Origin: Pseudoalteromonas rubra
GTDB lineage: Bacteria > Pseudomonadota > Gammaproteobacteria > Enterobacterales > Alteromonadaceae
Reading direction: 5' to 3'
Length of the DNA stretch: 64,000 nucleotides
Assembly (NCBI RefSeq): GCF_005886805.2
Contig: NZ_CP045429.1
Coordinates: 1,086,501 to 1,150,500, forward strand
Made by a program: the position numbers and the translations under genes. This document shows positions 9,001 through 17,500 of this stretch, one piece after another (position 1 is the stretch's first letter; every line of letters begins with the position of its first letter). Under the pieces are notes generated by a model. The model searched no databases and had not been told where the DNA came from. It saw only the letters and a program-made list of their open reading frames with translations.

Positions 9001-11262
9001 TACCTGCCGTTGCCGGAGATATTAAGTTGTGGCGGGCATGGTATTCAGGGGGCAATGTTCGATAGCTTGTTTGTGTTTGAGAATTTCCCGGCCGATCTGC
9101 ATGATACCGGAGCTCAGGCGCAGCACAGCGGAGCAAGTCAGTTACAGGTGAACAGTGCTGCATCGATTGAATACACCAACTACCCGGTTGCTATGACTGC
9201 CTCGATGCAGGGAGTATTGAGCTTACGACTGAGCTTCCATGGCCATCAGTATGAGCGCGCCGATATGGAAGGTTTGTTGGGCCACTTTAATACGGCACTG
9301 AGCAATCTTATCGCACTCGATGCCACAGCATCGCTTGGCGAGATGGAGATTATGCAGCCTCAGGAGCAGCAAGCACTGCTCGCAGCACCGAAAATGGCCT
9401 ATGCCGATGCGCAGTTGCACAGTGTGATTGCGCAGTTTGACCACCATGCCCGCGTGACGCCTGAGCGTCCGGCGCTGGTCATGGATAATCAAACGCTCAG
9501 CTATGCGGAACTGGATAAAATGGCAACCACTCTGGCTGCTCAATTAGTTCATGAATATGGTATACAACAGCGTGACCTGATAGGTTTATGTGTTGAGCGC
9601 TCAATCGACACTGTGGTGGGGATTTTGGCAATTCTCAAAGCCGGTGGGGCATATGTACCGTTAGATCCAAACAGTCCGGCAGAGCGTCTGAACTATATTA
9701 TTAATGATGCCCACATTGCCCTGTGTCTGGCACAGCCTCAGTGTGCTGCAGCGCTCGACGAGGCGCAGTGTCAGGTGGTGAGCCTGGATGGCAAGGCATT
9801 GCTGAGTCAGGACCACGGCTTGACACTTGTGTTACCTGAGGTGTTACTGAGCGACCCAGCCTATGTGATCTATACCTCAGGATCGACAGGGGCGCCGAAA
9901 GGCGTGGTTCAGACTCATCGTAATATGGCACGCTTATTCGCCAGTGCGGCGGAGGACTTTTCGTTTAGCAATCAGGACACCTGGTGTTTGTTCCACTCCT
10001 ATGCATTTGACTTCAGTGTCTGGGAGATTTGGGGAGCGCTTATTCACGGTGGTAAATTGTTGATCCCAACTCATCATCAGACTCGTGACACGGCTGCGTT
10101 TGTTGAGTTATGTCAGCAGCACCAGCTCAGTGTATTAAATCAGACTCCGAGCGCCTTTGGGGTGTTTGCTGAACATGTGGTTGCGCACGATATCAGCCTG
10201 CCGGCACTACGCTATGTGGTATTCGGGGGAGAAGCACTGCAAACACAGCATTTGCAAAGCTGGTGTCAGCATCCGGCAAATGCACAGGCCGAATTGATTA
10301 ACATGTATGGGATCACCGAGACCACAGTGCATGTCACCTTTGCGCCTATTGCGCGCCAGGAGATTGATCAGATCCACATTGGCAGGCCGCTGGCGGATCA
10401 GGCTGTCTATATTCTTGATGCACAGCTGCAACCTGTGCCTGTGGGGGTCGCGGGTGAAATGTATGTCACAGGGGCCGGACTTGCCGATGGTTATTTGGGC
10501 CGTGAGGCTTTGAGTGCCGAGCGCTTTATCGACAACCCGCACTGTGTCGGTATGGGCTGCGAAAAACTGTATAAAACCGGAGATCTGGGTCGCCACCAGC
10601 GCGATGGGCGAATTCAGTTCATCGGTCGCATGGATGATCAGGTGCAGATCCGGGGTTTCAGGATTGAACTCGGTGAAGTCACGCATCAGTTAAGCAGTAT
10701 CACCCATGTAGACAGTGCCGTAGTGATTGCCAGACAGAGCCAGGGGACTCAGGTTCTGCATGCTTATCTGAAGCTGGAACACAGTGTCGATGAGCAGCAG
10801 CATACACAGGAGATTGAGCGTATCAAGCGCGCAGCAGCGGCTTTCTTACCCGCATATATGGTACCTGAACAAATGACGCTGATGCAGGACTGGCCGCTGA
10901 CGGTGAATGGCAAAATCGATAAAAAAGCACTGCCGCAACCGGGCGAAGGGGTGTCAGGCAGCAAGCAGGTTGCACCGTCCACAGAGACTGAGTGTCAGCT
11001 GCGGGATATCTGGGCGGAGTTACTGGATTATGATGGTGCACGGATCAGTGTTAATCAGTCTTTCTTTGAGCTGGGTGGACACTCACTGAGCTTAATGAAG
11101 CTGGTACAACGCCTGCATCAGGCCTTTAACGTCTCTGTGTCGATTAAAGAAGCCATTGAGCACGCACAAATCGATCAACTTGCGCAGCTCCTGGATAAGA
11201 AAATACTGGACTTGCAGCTGAGTGAAATTAACGAAGCTGAGCTGGACGAAGTCGAGTTCTAA
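1..11262 (+). CDS. Three-module nonribosomal peptide synthetase, 5'-truncated by the window edge
   Basis: Activates and joins three amino acids as thioesters. The frame is open from base 1 and the first codons match the N-terminal docking domain of the downstream NRPS (QGV..YLDNGKLK), so the real start lies about 40 bases before the window; the TTG at 106 is not the start. Domain order: TubC-like docking; C1 (HHIASDG at 583-603); A1; carrier T1 (Ser codon 3256); C2 of dual C/E appearance (HHLIIDH at 3916-3936); A2; T2 (GGDS, Ser codon 6493); epimerase (HHLVVDG at 7033-7053); C3 of D-to-L type (HHVLTDG at 8443-8463); A3; T3 (Ser codon 11083). Pocket residues aligned by eye to GrsA: A1 DAIWLGGTFK (Val-like), A2 DAWTIAAVCK (Phe), A3 DFWNVGMVHK (Thr). 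There is no thioesterase; an acidic tail ends the protein, and the chain probably passes to the next NRPS. Confidence 0.95.
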   Translation, partial: QGVSFYLDNGKLKSKARQGAITPQIAAQVKQNKAALIEFLASEQQQNTQVRAKVTPRVASDIAPLSFAQQRLWFIDQLHKGSSQYNMPAAFDVSGTLDLTVVEAVLQTIIDRHEVLKTVYRDGEQGAEQLIRQDARFTLSYDDVRMCNEAQQQQAITTAMTQQLNQPFDLTRDVMIRAGYIQTADNEGVLLFNMHHIASDGWSMQVLIKEFVQLYQAYSQKQSNPLAPLAIQYADYAQWQRDYLSDAVLEQQLEYWQQQLADLPPVHSLPLDYPRPDIKQHQGAQVKSTLSKEVAQGLAALAKAEGLTPFMLLHGALSLLLSRHSNARDIVIGTPVANRMQAELEPLIGFFVNTLVLNVNTAQATLTEYLAHVKAVHLGAQSNQDVPFEQLVEQLNVPRSTAHTPLFQVMLTTRTDYGLTGEVEDSAWSLGGAQLSPRSDGSVVAKFDLDVNMALSETGVELCWTYDTALFSEAHIDTLNRHLGTLLTTLTHSDSASLLAQAPGTLTLLSDTEQQTLLVSPNQSEQNYDATLSIHQAFEQQTEAAPEATALVFQNQSISYAELNQRANQLAHYLLSEQQVTPETLIGVCSSRSVEMVVSILAILKAGGAYVPLDPNYPASRLSYMAVDAGLKQVIGYGSGLAVAQSLMSEQAGTAIDIAALTLDDYPLHNPALETLSGDALAYVIYTSGSTGQPKGVLTPHRAVQRLISTPHFMTLDSDTVFLHSANIAFDAATIELWGPLLNGGRCVLYPQDQLDIHALNTLIDSQAINSMWLTAGLFSEWSHHCDGRTSLRYVLAGGDIVHGADVMRVQQALPQAQVINGYGPTENTTFSCCYAIPTLHQSQDIAIGTPLNGDQALVLSDELSLVPYGSVGELCVGGDGLAQGYLNQPELTAERFIDNPFYDPKVAGSSKRLYRTGDLVRYLADGNLAFVGRADDQIKIRGFRVELGEIAQQLSRQSDIDSALVLAKNGPAGTYLVAYVQPVEAVTEQAQPEFMTQTLATLAQTLPDYMVPKLGVVIDDWPLTANGKVNKKALPEADTSALQGTYVAPQGEREQLMVTLCGELLAQPAEQLSVTANFFTLGGHSLLLMQLASRLRQQGFEVDAQALFAAQSLQEMAQGLSLATTGDTDESRSLIPTGCTAITPDMVPLAALSQAELNDIAAEIPGGMANIQDIYPLAPLQEGVLFVHSMDPDNDPYVTNYLYEIKSDAALTQFTDSLNFLLARHDVLRTAILWQGKRQALQVVQRTVTLPVTQLACAEGLSAQQTITALADGPQWLDLALAPLLRLQVCQDPDTGSHYALLQAHHLIIDHVAMAVIQDELHSYSAGKAQSLPAPASYRQFISDTLARMETLDIEGFFSESLGHISEPTLPFGLQDTQGNGDTIQEHKVALSDALSTAIRTYAKQHEVSPAAIFHAAWALVLGACSNQQEVVFGTVMSGRMNGGAGVERLLGMLINTLPVAVELRGSSVADLIKDVDKRLKALLPYEQVSLAQAQKHSAVGSDGPLFSAMLNYRHTERDEADTPVQDSDIQALSAQERTNYPFNLSVNDYGAAHVFSLDLQIDEQVEISRIAEYVITALSQLTEATQTQPVSELSVLPTDEVARLLTQGQRSLGYDDTACIHHLFEQQAEAAPEATALVFQDQSISYAELNQRANQLAHYLLSEQQITAETLIGVCSSRSMEMMVSMLAILKAGGAYVPLDPDYPASRLSYMAADAGLKQVIGYGSGLTVAQSLMSEQAGTAIDIAALALDDYPQHNPALDEISSDSLAYVIYTSGSTGQPKGVQLIHQGAVNLAHNQQARFATCADSKVLQFASISFDAATWEWLMALIPGGTLVIADESQRTDVQLLSELLKTQQITHATLPPALLSTMTLQTDLALQCLIVAGEACEENVVARWRAHYPFYNAYGPSETSVCATVGEITDDTIHIGTPLCNVQTYVLDQQQNLLPHGSLGELYVGGDGLARGYLGQPEMTNERFIDNPFYDPEVAGSSKRLYRTGDLVRYLADGNLAFVGRADDQIKIRGFRVELGEIAQRLSQLTKIDSAVVVAKKGASGNDLVAYIQPTEVVTTEEQSDFISATLAQLAAQVPEYMVPKLAVVIDEWPLTANGKINKKALPEPDKALLQTAYCAPRNNTEATLCVIWQDLLGVEQVGIQDNFFTLGGDSIIAIQMVGRARQQGLHLNVKQLFATPSIATLSEHVEFSTRINAQQDAVTGEMPLLPIQQRFFAANRAAPSHYNQSLLLSAPGNLTSHFSELVNALVERHDALRLRFAEVASFVPLCDTQVANMHQVVDLSDLNEADFSAEVERQCDALQRQLDIEKGPLCKFVYFYAGDDKPARLFMTIHHLVVDGVSWRILLQDLETALQAIETAQPIQLAEKTSSYQAWGEAVNALAQSEALSEQQTYWRDRLSLFPAQPSAKVAAEQWQNVSFSLDESDTRILLADCQQVFHSNVDTLMLSAFLLAYQTTFDRPLLRVDMESHGREEALFDGLDVTQTMGWFTNLYPLILGGQQDDLIATVKSVKQTLQQLPMHGLGYGLLKYIRQDAEICALDKHSVDQAIVFNYLGKLDNVTGTQGRLAMAQESRGAESAPEAADLHHLMVNGQSQDNQLRFDLSFAMPSYSEAQIEALSARFKAVLLQLVAKAKAGAECQTLIVEDFPAATLEQAQLDSVQAQYSDIERVYVATPMQQGMIYHDLLQQDASLYTTLTHFELDGEVDTPAMQQAWQNVIARHAILRTSFSVFDDADIHQVVHNNALIEMEVLDWQHKSAELLETQLSELHHAIKAKGFDFNLAPLMSLTLVRLPAQKAQLIWSHHHVLTDGWCQATLFSEVLGYYQSLTGGQPLTLPPAANYEDYIQWLCSQNRDDARAFWNAELAGVSAPTTLQLPAAASDVPCYDEIKWSCDETLTRQLSQFAQNQQVTANAVLQLVWAYTLHRYSAQSDVCFGTTLSGRPPEVANVEQMIGLFINTVPVRVQLDHQASIGTQLQQMHKAHSQREQHSYLPLPEILSCGGHGIQGAMFDSLFVFENFPADLHDTGAQAQHSGASQLQVNSAASIEYTNYPVAMTASMQGVLSLRLSFHGHQYERADMEGLLGHFNTALSNLIALDATASLGEMEIMQPQEQQALLAAPKMAYADAQLHSVIAQFDHHARVTPERPALVMDNQTLSYAELDKMATTLAAQLVHEYGIQQRDLIGLCVERSIDTVVGILAILKAGGAYVPLDPNSPAERLNYIINDAHIALCLAQPQCAAALDEAQCQVVSLDGKALLSQDHGLTLVLPEVLLSDPAYVIYTSGSTGAPKGVVQTHRNMARLFASAAEDFSFSNQDTWCLFHSYAFDFSVWEIWGALIHGGKLLIPTHHQTRDTAAFVELCQQHQLSVLNQTPSAFGVFAEHVVAHDISLPALRYVVFGGEALQTQHLQSWCQHPANAQAELINMYGITETTVHVTFAPIARQEIDQIHIGRPLADQAVYILDAQLQPVPVGVAGEMYVTGAGLADGYLGREALSAERFIDNPHCVGMGCEKLYKTGDLGRHQRDGRIQFIGRMDDQVQIRGFRIELGEVTHQLSSITHVDSAVVIARQSQGTQVLHAYLKLEHSVDEQQHTQEIERIKRAAAAFLPAYMVPEQMTLMQDWPLTVNGKIDKKALPQPGEGVSGSKQVAPSTETECQLRDIWAELLDYDGARISVNQSFFELGGHSLSLMKLVQRLHQAFNVSVSIKEAIEHAQIDQLAQLLDKKILDLQLSEINEAELDEVEF
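1612..2091 (+). repeat. A-domain N-terminal segment, copy 1 (copy 2 at 4876-5355)
   Basis: This segment of the A1 domain, from just before core motif A1 to the A3 motif (YTSGSTGQPKGV), is nearly identical in DNA and protein to 4876-5355 in A2, at a constant offset of 3264 bases with no indel seen. Immediately after the A3 motif the two domains diverge sharply through the substrate-binding core. Confidence 0.85.
2683..2848 (+). repeat. A-domain C-terminal segment, copy 1 (copy 2 at 5926-6091)
   Basis: Covers core motifs A6 to A8 (ERFIDNPFYDP through GFRVELGE) and is almost identical to 5926-6091, now at an offset of 3243 bases. The offset change from 3264 reflects the different lengths of the unlike substrate-binding cores between the two repeats. 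Confidence 0.8.
4876..5355 (+). repeat. A-domain N-terminal segment, copy 2 (copy 1 at 1612-2091)
   Basis: Partner of 1612-2091. Only scattered substitutions separate the copies (for example QNQSISY versus QDQSISY), as expected after recent duplication or gene conversion between modules. Confidence 0.85.
5926..6091 (+). repeat. A-domain C-terminal segment, copy 2 (copy 1 at 2683-2848)
   Basis: Partner of 2683-2848 in the Phe-type A2 domain. Together with the N-terminal repeat it brackets a divergent specificity core, so A1 and A2 look like one scaffold carrying two different pockets. Confidence 0.8.
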
Positions 11263-11590
11263 GCAGTTATTCCTGGCTGCCAATGGCACCGGGATACCTG
11301 TTCATGATTGACAGCCTTGATCTCATGCATGAGATCAAGGCTGCTGTGCCGTGTTTGCACGGATAAAATGTTGTACAACTCTGTTCGAGCAATGCAGTAT
11401 GAAAGCGCTCAACCCCGCCTGGCTTACGGGTCTTTTCGTTGTCAAGAGAGGTGACAGATCAGTGGCCTTGTCAAATCTTACAGGCAGTCATCACCATCCC
11501 GGTTCTGTTATAAATAGTCGTATGTAGTGACCACAGAAGTAACATGAAGTCAGTCTCTGGCGCATGTCTCGACTAACAGGACTTGAATGA
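11263..11590. other. NRPS intergenic region (328 bp)
   Basis: No gene seen. It holds the perfect palindrome at 11312-11343 and a smaller hairpin (CCGTG-TTTG-CACGG) just after it. An AT-rich TTATAAAT stretch near 11508 could be part of a promoter, but I find no convincing -35 partner. An AGGA lies 9 bases before the ATG of the second NRPS. The gap is long for two genes of one assembly line and may contain a control point. Confidence 0.6.
11312..11343. repeat. Perfect 32-bp palindrome between the NRPS genes
   Basis: The left 16 bases (starting CAGCCTTGATC) are the exact reverse complement of the right 16. As RNA this would form a long stem with a tiny loop. No T-run follows, so it is not a standard intrinsic terminator; it could be an attenuator, an mRNA stability element or a protein-binding site. 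Confidence 0.85.
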
Positions 11591-14500
11591 ATGGTTGAAA
11601 TCAACAAATTATTAGCTGAACTGGTTGCTCAGGGAGTAGCAGTTTACCTGGATAATGGCAAGCTCAAGGCCAAAGCCCAGAAAGGGGCCCTGACCGCAGA
11701 GCATAAAGCGCTTATTAGCGCGAATAAGCATGACATTATTGCAACGCTGTCCCAATCAGCCCCCATTGAGCAGGTTGAACGCATTCAGCCGGTGGCAGAG
11801 CAAGAAAAACAACATAGTTTGTCGTTTGCTCAGCAGCGTCTGTGGTTTGTCAATCAACTACAAGGCGGTGGCAGTGAGTACAATATGCCGATGGCGTACT
11901 CGGTGTATCAGCCGTTTGATGTATCACGCGCCACGCGTGCGTTGCGCACCATTATCGCGCGTCATGAGATTCTCAGAACGGGCTATGAAGCCAGTGACGA
12001 AGGACCCCGGCGCCTGGTACGTGAACAAGTCAGCAATGAGGTGCAGTTTACCGATCTGAGCGCGCTGGCGGAACCCGTGCAACGGGACGAGGTCAAGGCA
12101 CTGGCGCTGGCCCATGCCGGACGGGAATTTGATCTGCAACACGATGCACTGCTGGATATTCACTATGTCAAACTAACCGATACGCCGTGTGGTACTCAGC
12201 CTCATGGTATTTTGCTGTTTAACATGCACCATATCGCGTCCGATGCCTGGTCGATGGACATACTTAAAAATGAATTTATGACGCTGTACAGCAGTGAACA
12301 GGGGTTACCCCCTTTATCGGTGCAGTACAGTGATTTTGCTTATTGGCAGCAAAACTGGGCAAAGTCGCAGGACTATCAGGACCAGTTAGCCTACTGGCGT
12401 TCACATCTCACGGGCTTACCAGAATTACACAGCCTGACCCCAGATCATCCCAGACCTGCGAAGAAAAAGTTCAGTGGCAAAAAATGCAATCAGACACTCA
12501 GTGCTGAACTGACGGAAAAATTAGTAACCATTGCCCGTCACTATCAGTTATCACCCTTTATGTGTCTGCACAGTGCGCTGGTATTGCTACTCCATACTTT
12601 TACAGCCAGCCGGGATATTGTGGTGGGCACCACCGTTGCTAACCGGGCTCAGGCCGAAGTAGCGCAGTTGATAGGGTGTTTCTTAAATCGTCTGGTATTG
12701 CGGGTGGAGCTCAAAGCCCAGTCCCTGGACAGTTATCTGCAACATATTCGGCAAGTTCATTTGTCGGCTCAGGCCAATCAGGATGTGCCTTTTGAGCACC
12801 TGGTTGAGCAGCTCGATGTAACCCGCTCTAATAGCTATACGCCGCTATTTCAAATTCAGCTGACCTGTAATGACAGTGGTTTAGCTGACAGCCCACAGGC
12901 GCCGAAAAGCACGCCGTTCAGACCGTATGTGCCCGAAGATATGACCATGACAATTCGCGGTGATATCGATATCCATGCAGAGCTTGGTCAGGAGGGGACC
13001 GTGATTGGCTGGTCATATGATGATGCCTTGTACAGTGAACAAAGCATCACGACCATGATGGCACATCTTGAAACTATCTTAGAAAACTATGCCCGTTGTC
13101 TGGACACTGAGCATGGATTTACCACTTCTATTGATGCTTTGACGGCGCTCAGCGATACGCAGTTTAGTCAGTTACAAACCCAGTTGCCAGTCACGCACAG
13201 CGCTTACGACGCGCGCAGTTTGACAGAGCGCTTTGAGCAGCTGGCTGTGCTGACACCGGATGCGATTGCCGTGCACAGTGACACCGAACAACTTAGCTAT
13301 GCGCAGCTTAATGCGCAGGCGGCTAAACTGGCTGACTGTTTGCAGGAGCAGGGCGTTGAGCCCGGCGATCTGGTGGGCGTGTGCATGCCACGCAGTGCCT
13401 GCCTGATGGTGAGCTTACTGGGCGTACTCAAAGCCGGGGCAGCTTATATTCCGTTTGAACCCAGCAACACCAAAGCCCGCAACCAGCAGATTATCGCTGA
13501 TGCCGCTCTGGAGTGGGTGATTGTCAGTGACGCACTGGCCGCCCGCGTTCCGGATGCCGGGGTTGACCTGTTGTTACTGGAGCAGGATGTCACTGATGCG
13601 AACTGGCTCAGTGGCTATGACAGCGATTTTGGCACGGAAACGGTTGCCCATGACAGTCCCGCTTATGTGATTTACACCTCAGGCTCTACGGGTACTCCCA
13701 AAGGCGTGGAGATAAGCCACCGGGCCCTGATGGATTATTTGAACTTTGCCCTCAAAGGCTACTATGCCGACCACCTTAACGGTTCACTGCTGGTGACATC
13801 ACATGGTTTTGATATTGGTGTTCCGAGTTTGTACTTACCGCTATTGAGTGGTGGCAGTGTGCAACTGCTGGATAATCAGGAGTTGTTACCGGCCCTGAGT
13901 AAAGCCCTGAATAAAGCGGATGAGCCACGACTGGTGCGGATGACGCCGCATCATGTGGAAGGGGTACTGGCCTTGCAGGAGGCGCCGCTTGCAGGCGTGC
14001 AGCATGTCTTCGTGATTGGCGGTGAGCGCTTTGAGCGCGATGTGGCACTGGCCTTACAAACCCAGTTCCCGGACAGTCAGGTATTCAACCACTATGGTCC
14101 GTCTGAGGCCACGGTAGGCTGTGTGATGTATGACATCAGTGCCAATCATGCCGACTTACCGGCGGAGCTACCCATTGGCCGGGCCATGGACAACACCTAT
14201 GCCTATGTACTGGATGCGCAGCTTAACGCCCTGCCACAGGGTGCCCGGGGTGAGTTGTTTGTCGGCGGGCCGTGTCTGGCCACAGGTTATGTGAATAACC
14301 CGACGCTGAGCGCCGAGCGCTTTATTGAGAACCCGTTTTATGACCCCAGTGATGCGACCAGTCCGGCCCGTTTGTATCGCACCGGCGATCAGGTGCGCTA
14401 TCAAAACAGTGGCGAGCTGATGTTTTTAGGACGCATAGACGAGCAGGTTAAGATCCGGGGTTTCCGGGTGGAGCTGGGTGATATCAGCAGCCAGTTGCAG

Positions 14501-17500
14501 CAAATCTCGGGCGTTGAATCGGCTGAGGTGTTGTGTAAAGCCCTGGCCACCGGCCCGGAGCTGGTCGCCTATATTAAGGCGGAAAACTCGGCGCAGCTGG
14601 GGGCTCTGTTAAGTGACTGCGAGCGTCTGCTGGGTGAGCAGTTACCGGCCTATATGGTACCGGCCCACTTTGTCGGGCTGCAAAACTGGCCGCTGACGGC
14701 GAACGGTAAACTGGACAAAAAAGCACTGCCGGACCCGCAGGAAAAAGCCGCGGCCCAACACGTTGCGCCACGCACAGCAACGGAGCAGCAGCTGGTTGAG
14801 CTGTGGTCTTCATTATTAAAGTTAACGCCGGAGCAGATAAGCGTAGACAGCAGCTTCTTTAAGCTGGGTGGACATTCTTTGTTGTCGGTGCGTTTAGTGG
14901 CGGCAATCAAACAGGCCTTCGGGGTTGAATTTAGTATCAGCGAGTTGTTCGAACATGCGAGCATCGCCAGCCAGGCACAACAGGTCGAGCATAAACAGGC
15001 ACAGGGAGGCAGCACAGCACAGCGCATAGAAGTGCAGGCCCGTCCGCAAGATGGTCGCATGGCCGCATCCTTTGCGCAGCAACGACTGTGGTTCATCGAC
15101 CGCTTACAGGGTGGCTCGGCGCAATACAATATGCCAGCCGCATTTGAAGTGAGTGGTGAACTGGACCTGGACGCTGTTGAAGCAGCACTGAACACCATAG
15201 TTGCACGCCACGAAGTACTGCGCAGTGTCTATCGGGACGGCGACTCGGGAACAGAGCAGGTGATCCAGACTGACGTACACTTCACACTGGATTATGAAGA
15301 TCTCAGGCTGTTGAACCCGGCAACACAGCAGCAGACAATTGCGTCACTGATCCCACGCTTACAATCACAGCCGTTTGACCTGAGCAAGGACCTGATGATC
15401 CGGGCAGCGTATATAGATACGGGTGCCGATTCTGAGCATGCGTCTGTGCTACTGTTTAATATCCACCATATCGCCTCTGACGGATGGTCATTGCAGTTGC
15501 TGGTGAAAGAGTTTGTGCAGCTGTATCGGGCTTACACGCAAAATCAGGACAATCCGCTGACCCCGTTACCGATTCAGTATGCTGATTATGCCCATTGGCA
15601 ACATAGCTATCTGAGCGGCCCGGTTCTGGAGCGCCAGTTAACCTACTGGAGTGAGCAATTATCTGATCTGCCTCCGGTACACAGCCTGCCGCTGGACCAC
15701 CCGCGTCCGCAGGTCAAGCAGCATGTCGGGGAGCTGGTGCAGGGTAAACTGGATAGTGATGTCGCAGCTGGGCTGGCCGAGCTGGCTCAATCGCAGGGAC
15801 TAACCTCCTTTATGCTATTACACAGCGCGCTTTCATTACTGCTGAGCAGACACAGTAACAGTAAAGACGTGGTGATAGGCACACCGGTTGCGAATCGCAC
15901 ACAGACTGAACTTGAGTCCTTAATCGGCTTTTTTGTCAATACACTTGTACTGAGAGTGAACACGGCTCAGCCCGACATAACGCGTTACTTAGAGCATGTT
16001 AAAGCGGTGCACCTTGGTGCACAGTCGCATCAGGACGTGCCATTTGAACAGCTGGTTGAGCGCTTAAACGTGCCAAGAAGTACAGCACATTCGCCACTAT
16101 TTCAAATTATGCTCACCACGCAGACCGATTATGGCCTTGATGAGCAGGCCACTGAGCAGGGGGAGCTGGACCTGAACGGGGCGGCACTGACCATGCGTGG
16201 TGCAGCACAGACCGTGGCCAAATTCGATATTGAAGTCAACATAAGTACGTCAGCGCAGGGGGTTGCGATTAACTGGGTGTATGACAAAGCCTTGTTTACG
16301 CATGCGCACATCAGTACGCTCAATCGCCATCTGATGCAGATATTAACTCAGCTATCACAGCTGCAATCCACGTCGGTGCCGTTAAGCAGCATCGCGTTGT
16401 TATCCGCACAGGAGCGAACGCATTTACTTGAGACACTCAATCCGGCACCGGTTGATTATGATACGACGCTGACGATGGCGCAGTGGATTGAACGTCAGGT
16501 CGCTAAAACCCCGACGCAAACCGCGCTATGTTACGAAGGACAGACACTGAGTTATCAGTCTCTCAATGATAAAGCGAACCAACTGGCCAGACACCTGCGT
16601 GCGGAACATCAGGTTGTTCCCGGCACTCTGGTGGGCGTGTGCATGACCCGCTCCCTGGAAATGGTGATCGGCATACTGGCCATACTGAAAGCTGGTGGTG
16701 CCTATGTGCCGCTTGACCCAACACTGCCAGAAACACGTCTGGACTATATGCTGGCACACGCAGGTATTACGACCATCTTGACGCAAAGTGACCATCAGTC
16801 TAAGTGTCAGGCAAACAATGAAAATACGCCTGCACTGATCCTGATGGATGGGTACGCGCAGGACGTGACACGTTTTGGAGATTATGCAACCCAGGATCTG
16901 AGTCCGCAGGAAACCGGGCTGAGTGCTCAGGATATGGCCTATATGATTTATACCTCAGGGTCGACAGGAAAACCCAAGGGGGTGTTAGTCAGCCATCAGG
17001 CTTTGGTTAACCGGGTTGACTGGATGGATAAGCAGTATGGTTGCGATCATCACGATGTTATTTTGCAAAAAACGCCGTTTGGCTTTGATGTCTCGGTCTG
17101 GGAATTTATGTGGCCGTTATGTCGCGGAGCCCAGATGGTGCTGGCACGGCCTGAGGGACATAAAGATCCGCAGTATTTGTGTCAGTTAATCCGCCAAAGC
17201 GGTGTGACTAAGTTGCACTTTGTTCCTTCCATGCTGGGCATTATGCTGGATTATGGCGCGCTGGCACAGTGCACCAGTATTCGTCAGGTATTTTGTAGTG
17301 GGGAGGCGTTACAGGTTAAACAAGTGCAGGGCTTCAGAGCCAGTTTGCCTGATGCACAACTACACAACCTCTATGGGCCAACCGAAGCGGCAATTGATGT
17401 CAGTTATTGGGATTGCTCGCAGCCAATCAGCACCACAGTGCCCATAGGTAAACCCATTCAGAACATCCAGCTGTTGATCCTCGATGACGACTTGCAGCTG

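Noticed and set aside
316..11289. Many open frames of 60-160 codons antisense to or out of frame with the NRPS genes
   Set aside because: They lie wholly inside strongly supported synthetase domains, lack ribosome-binding sites and recognisable domains, and are expected by chance in long GC-balanced genes.
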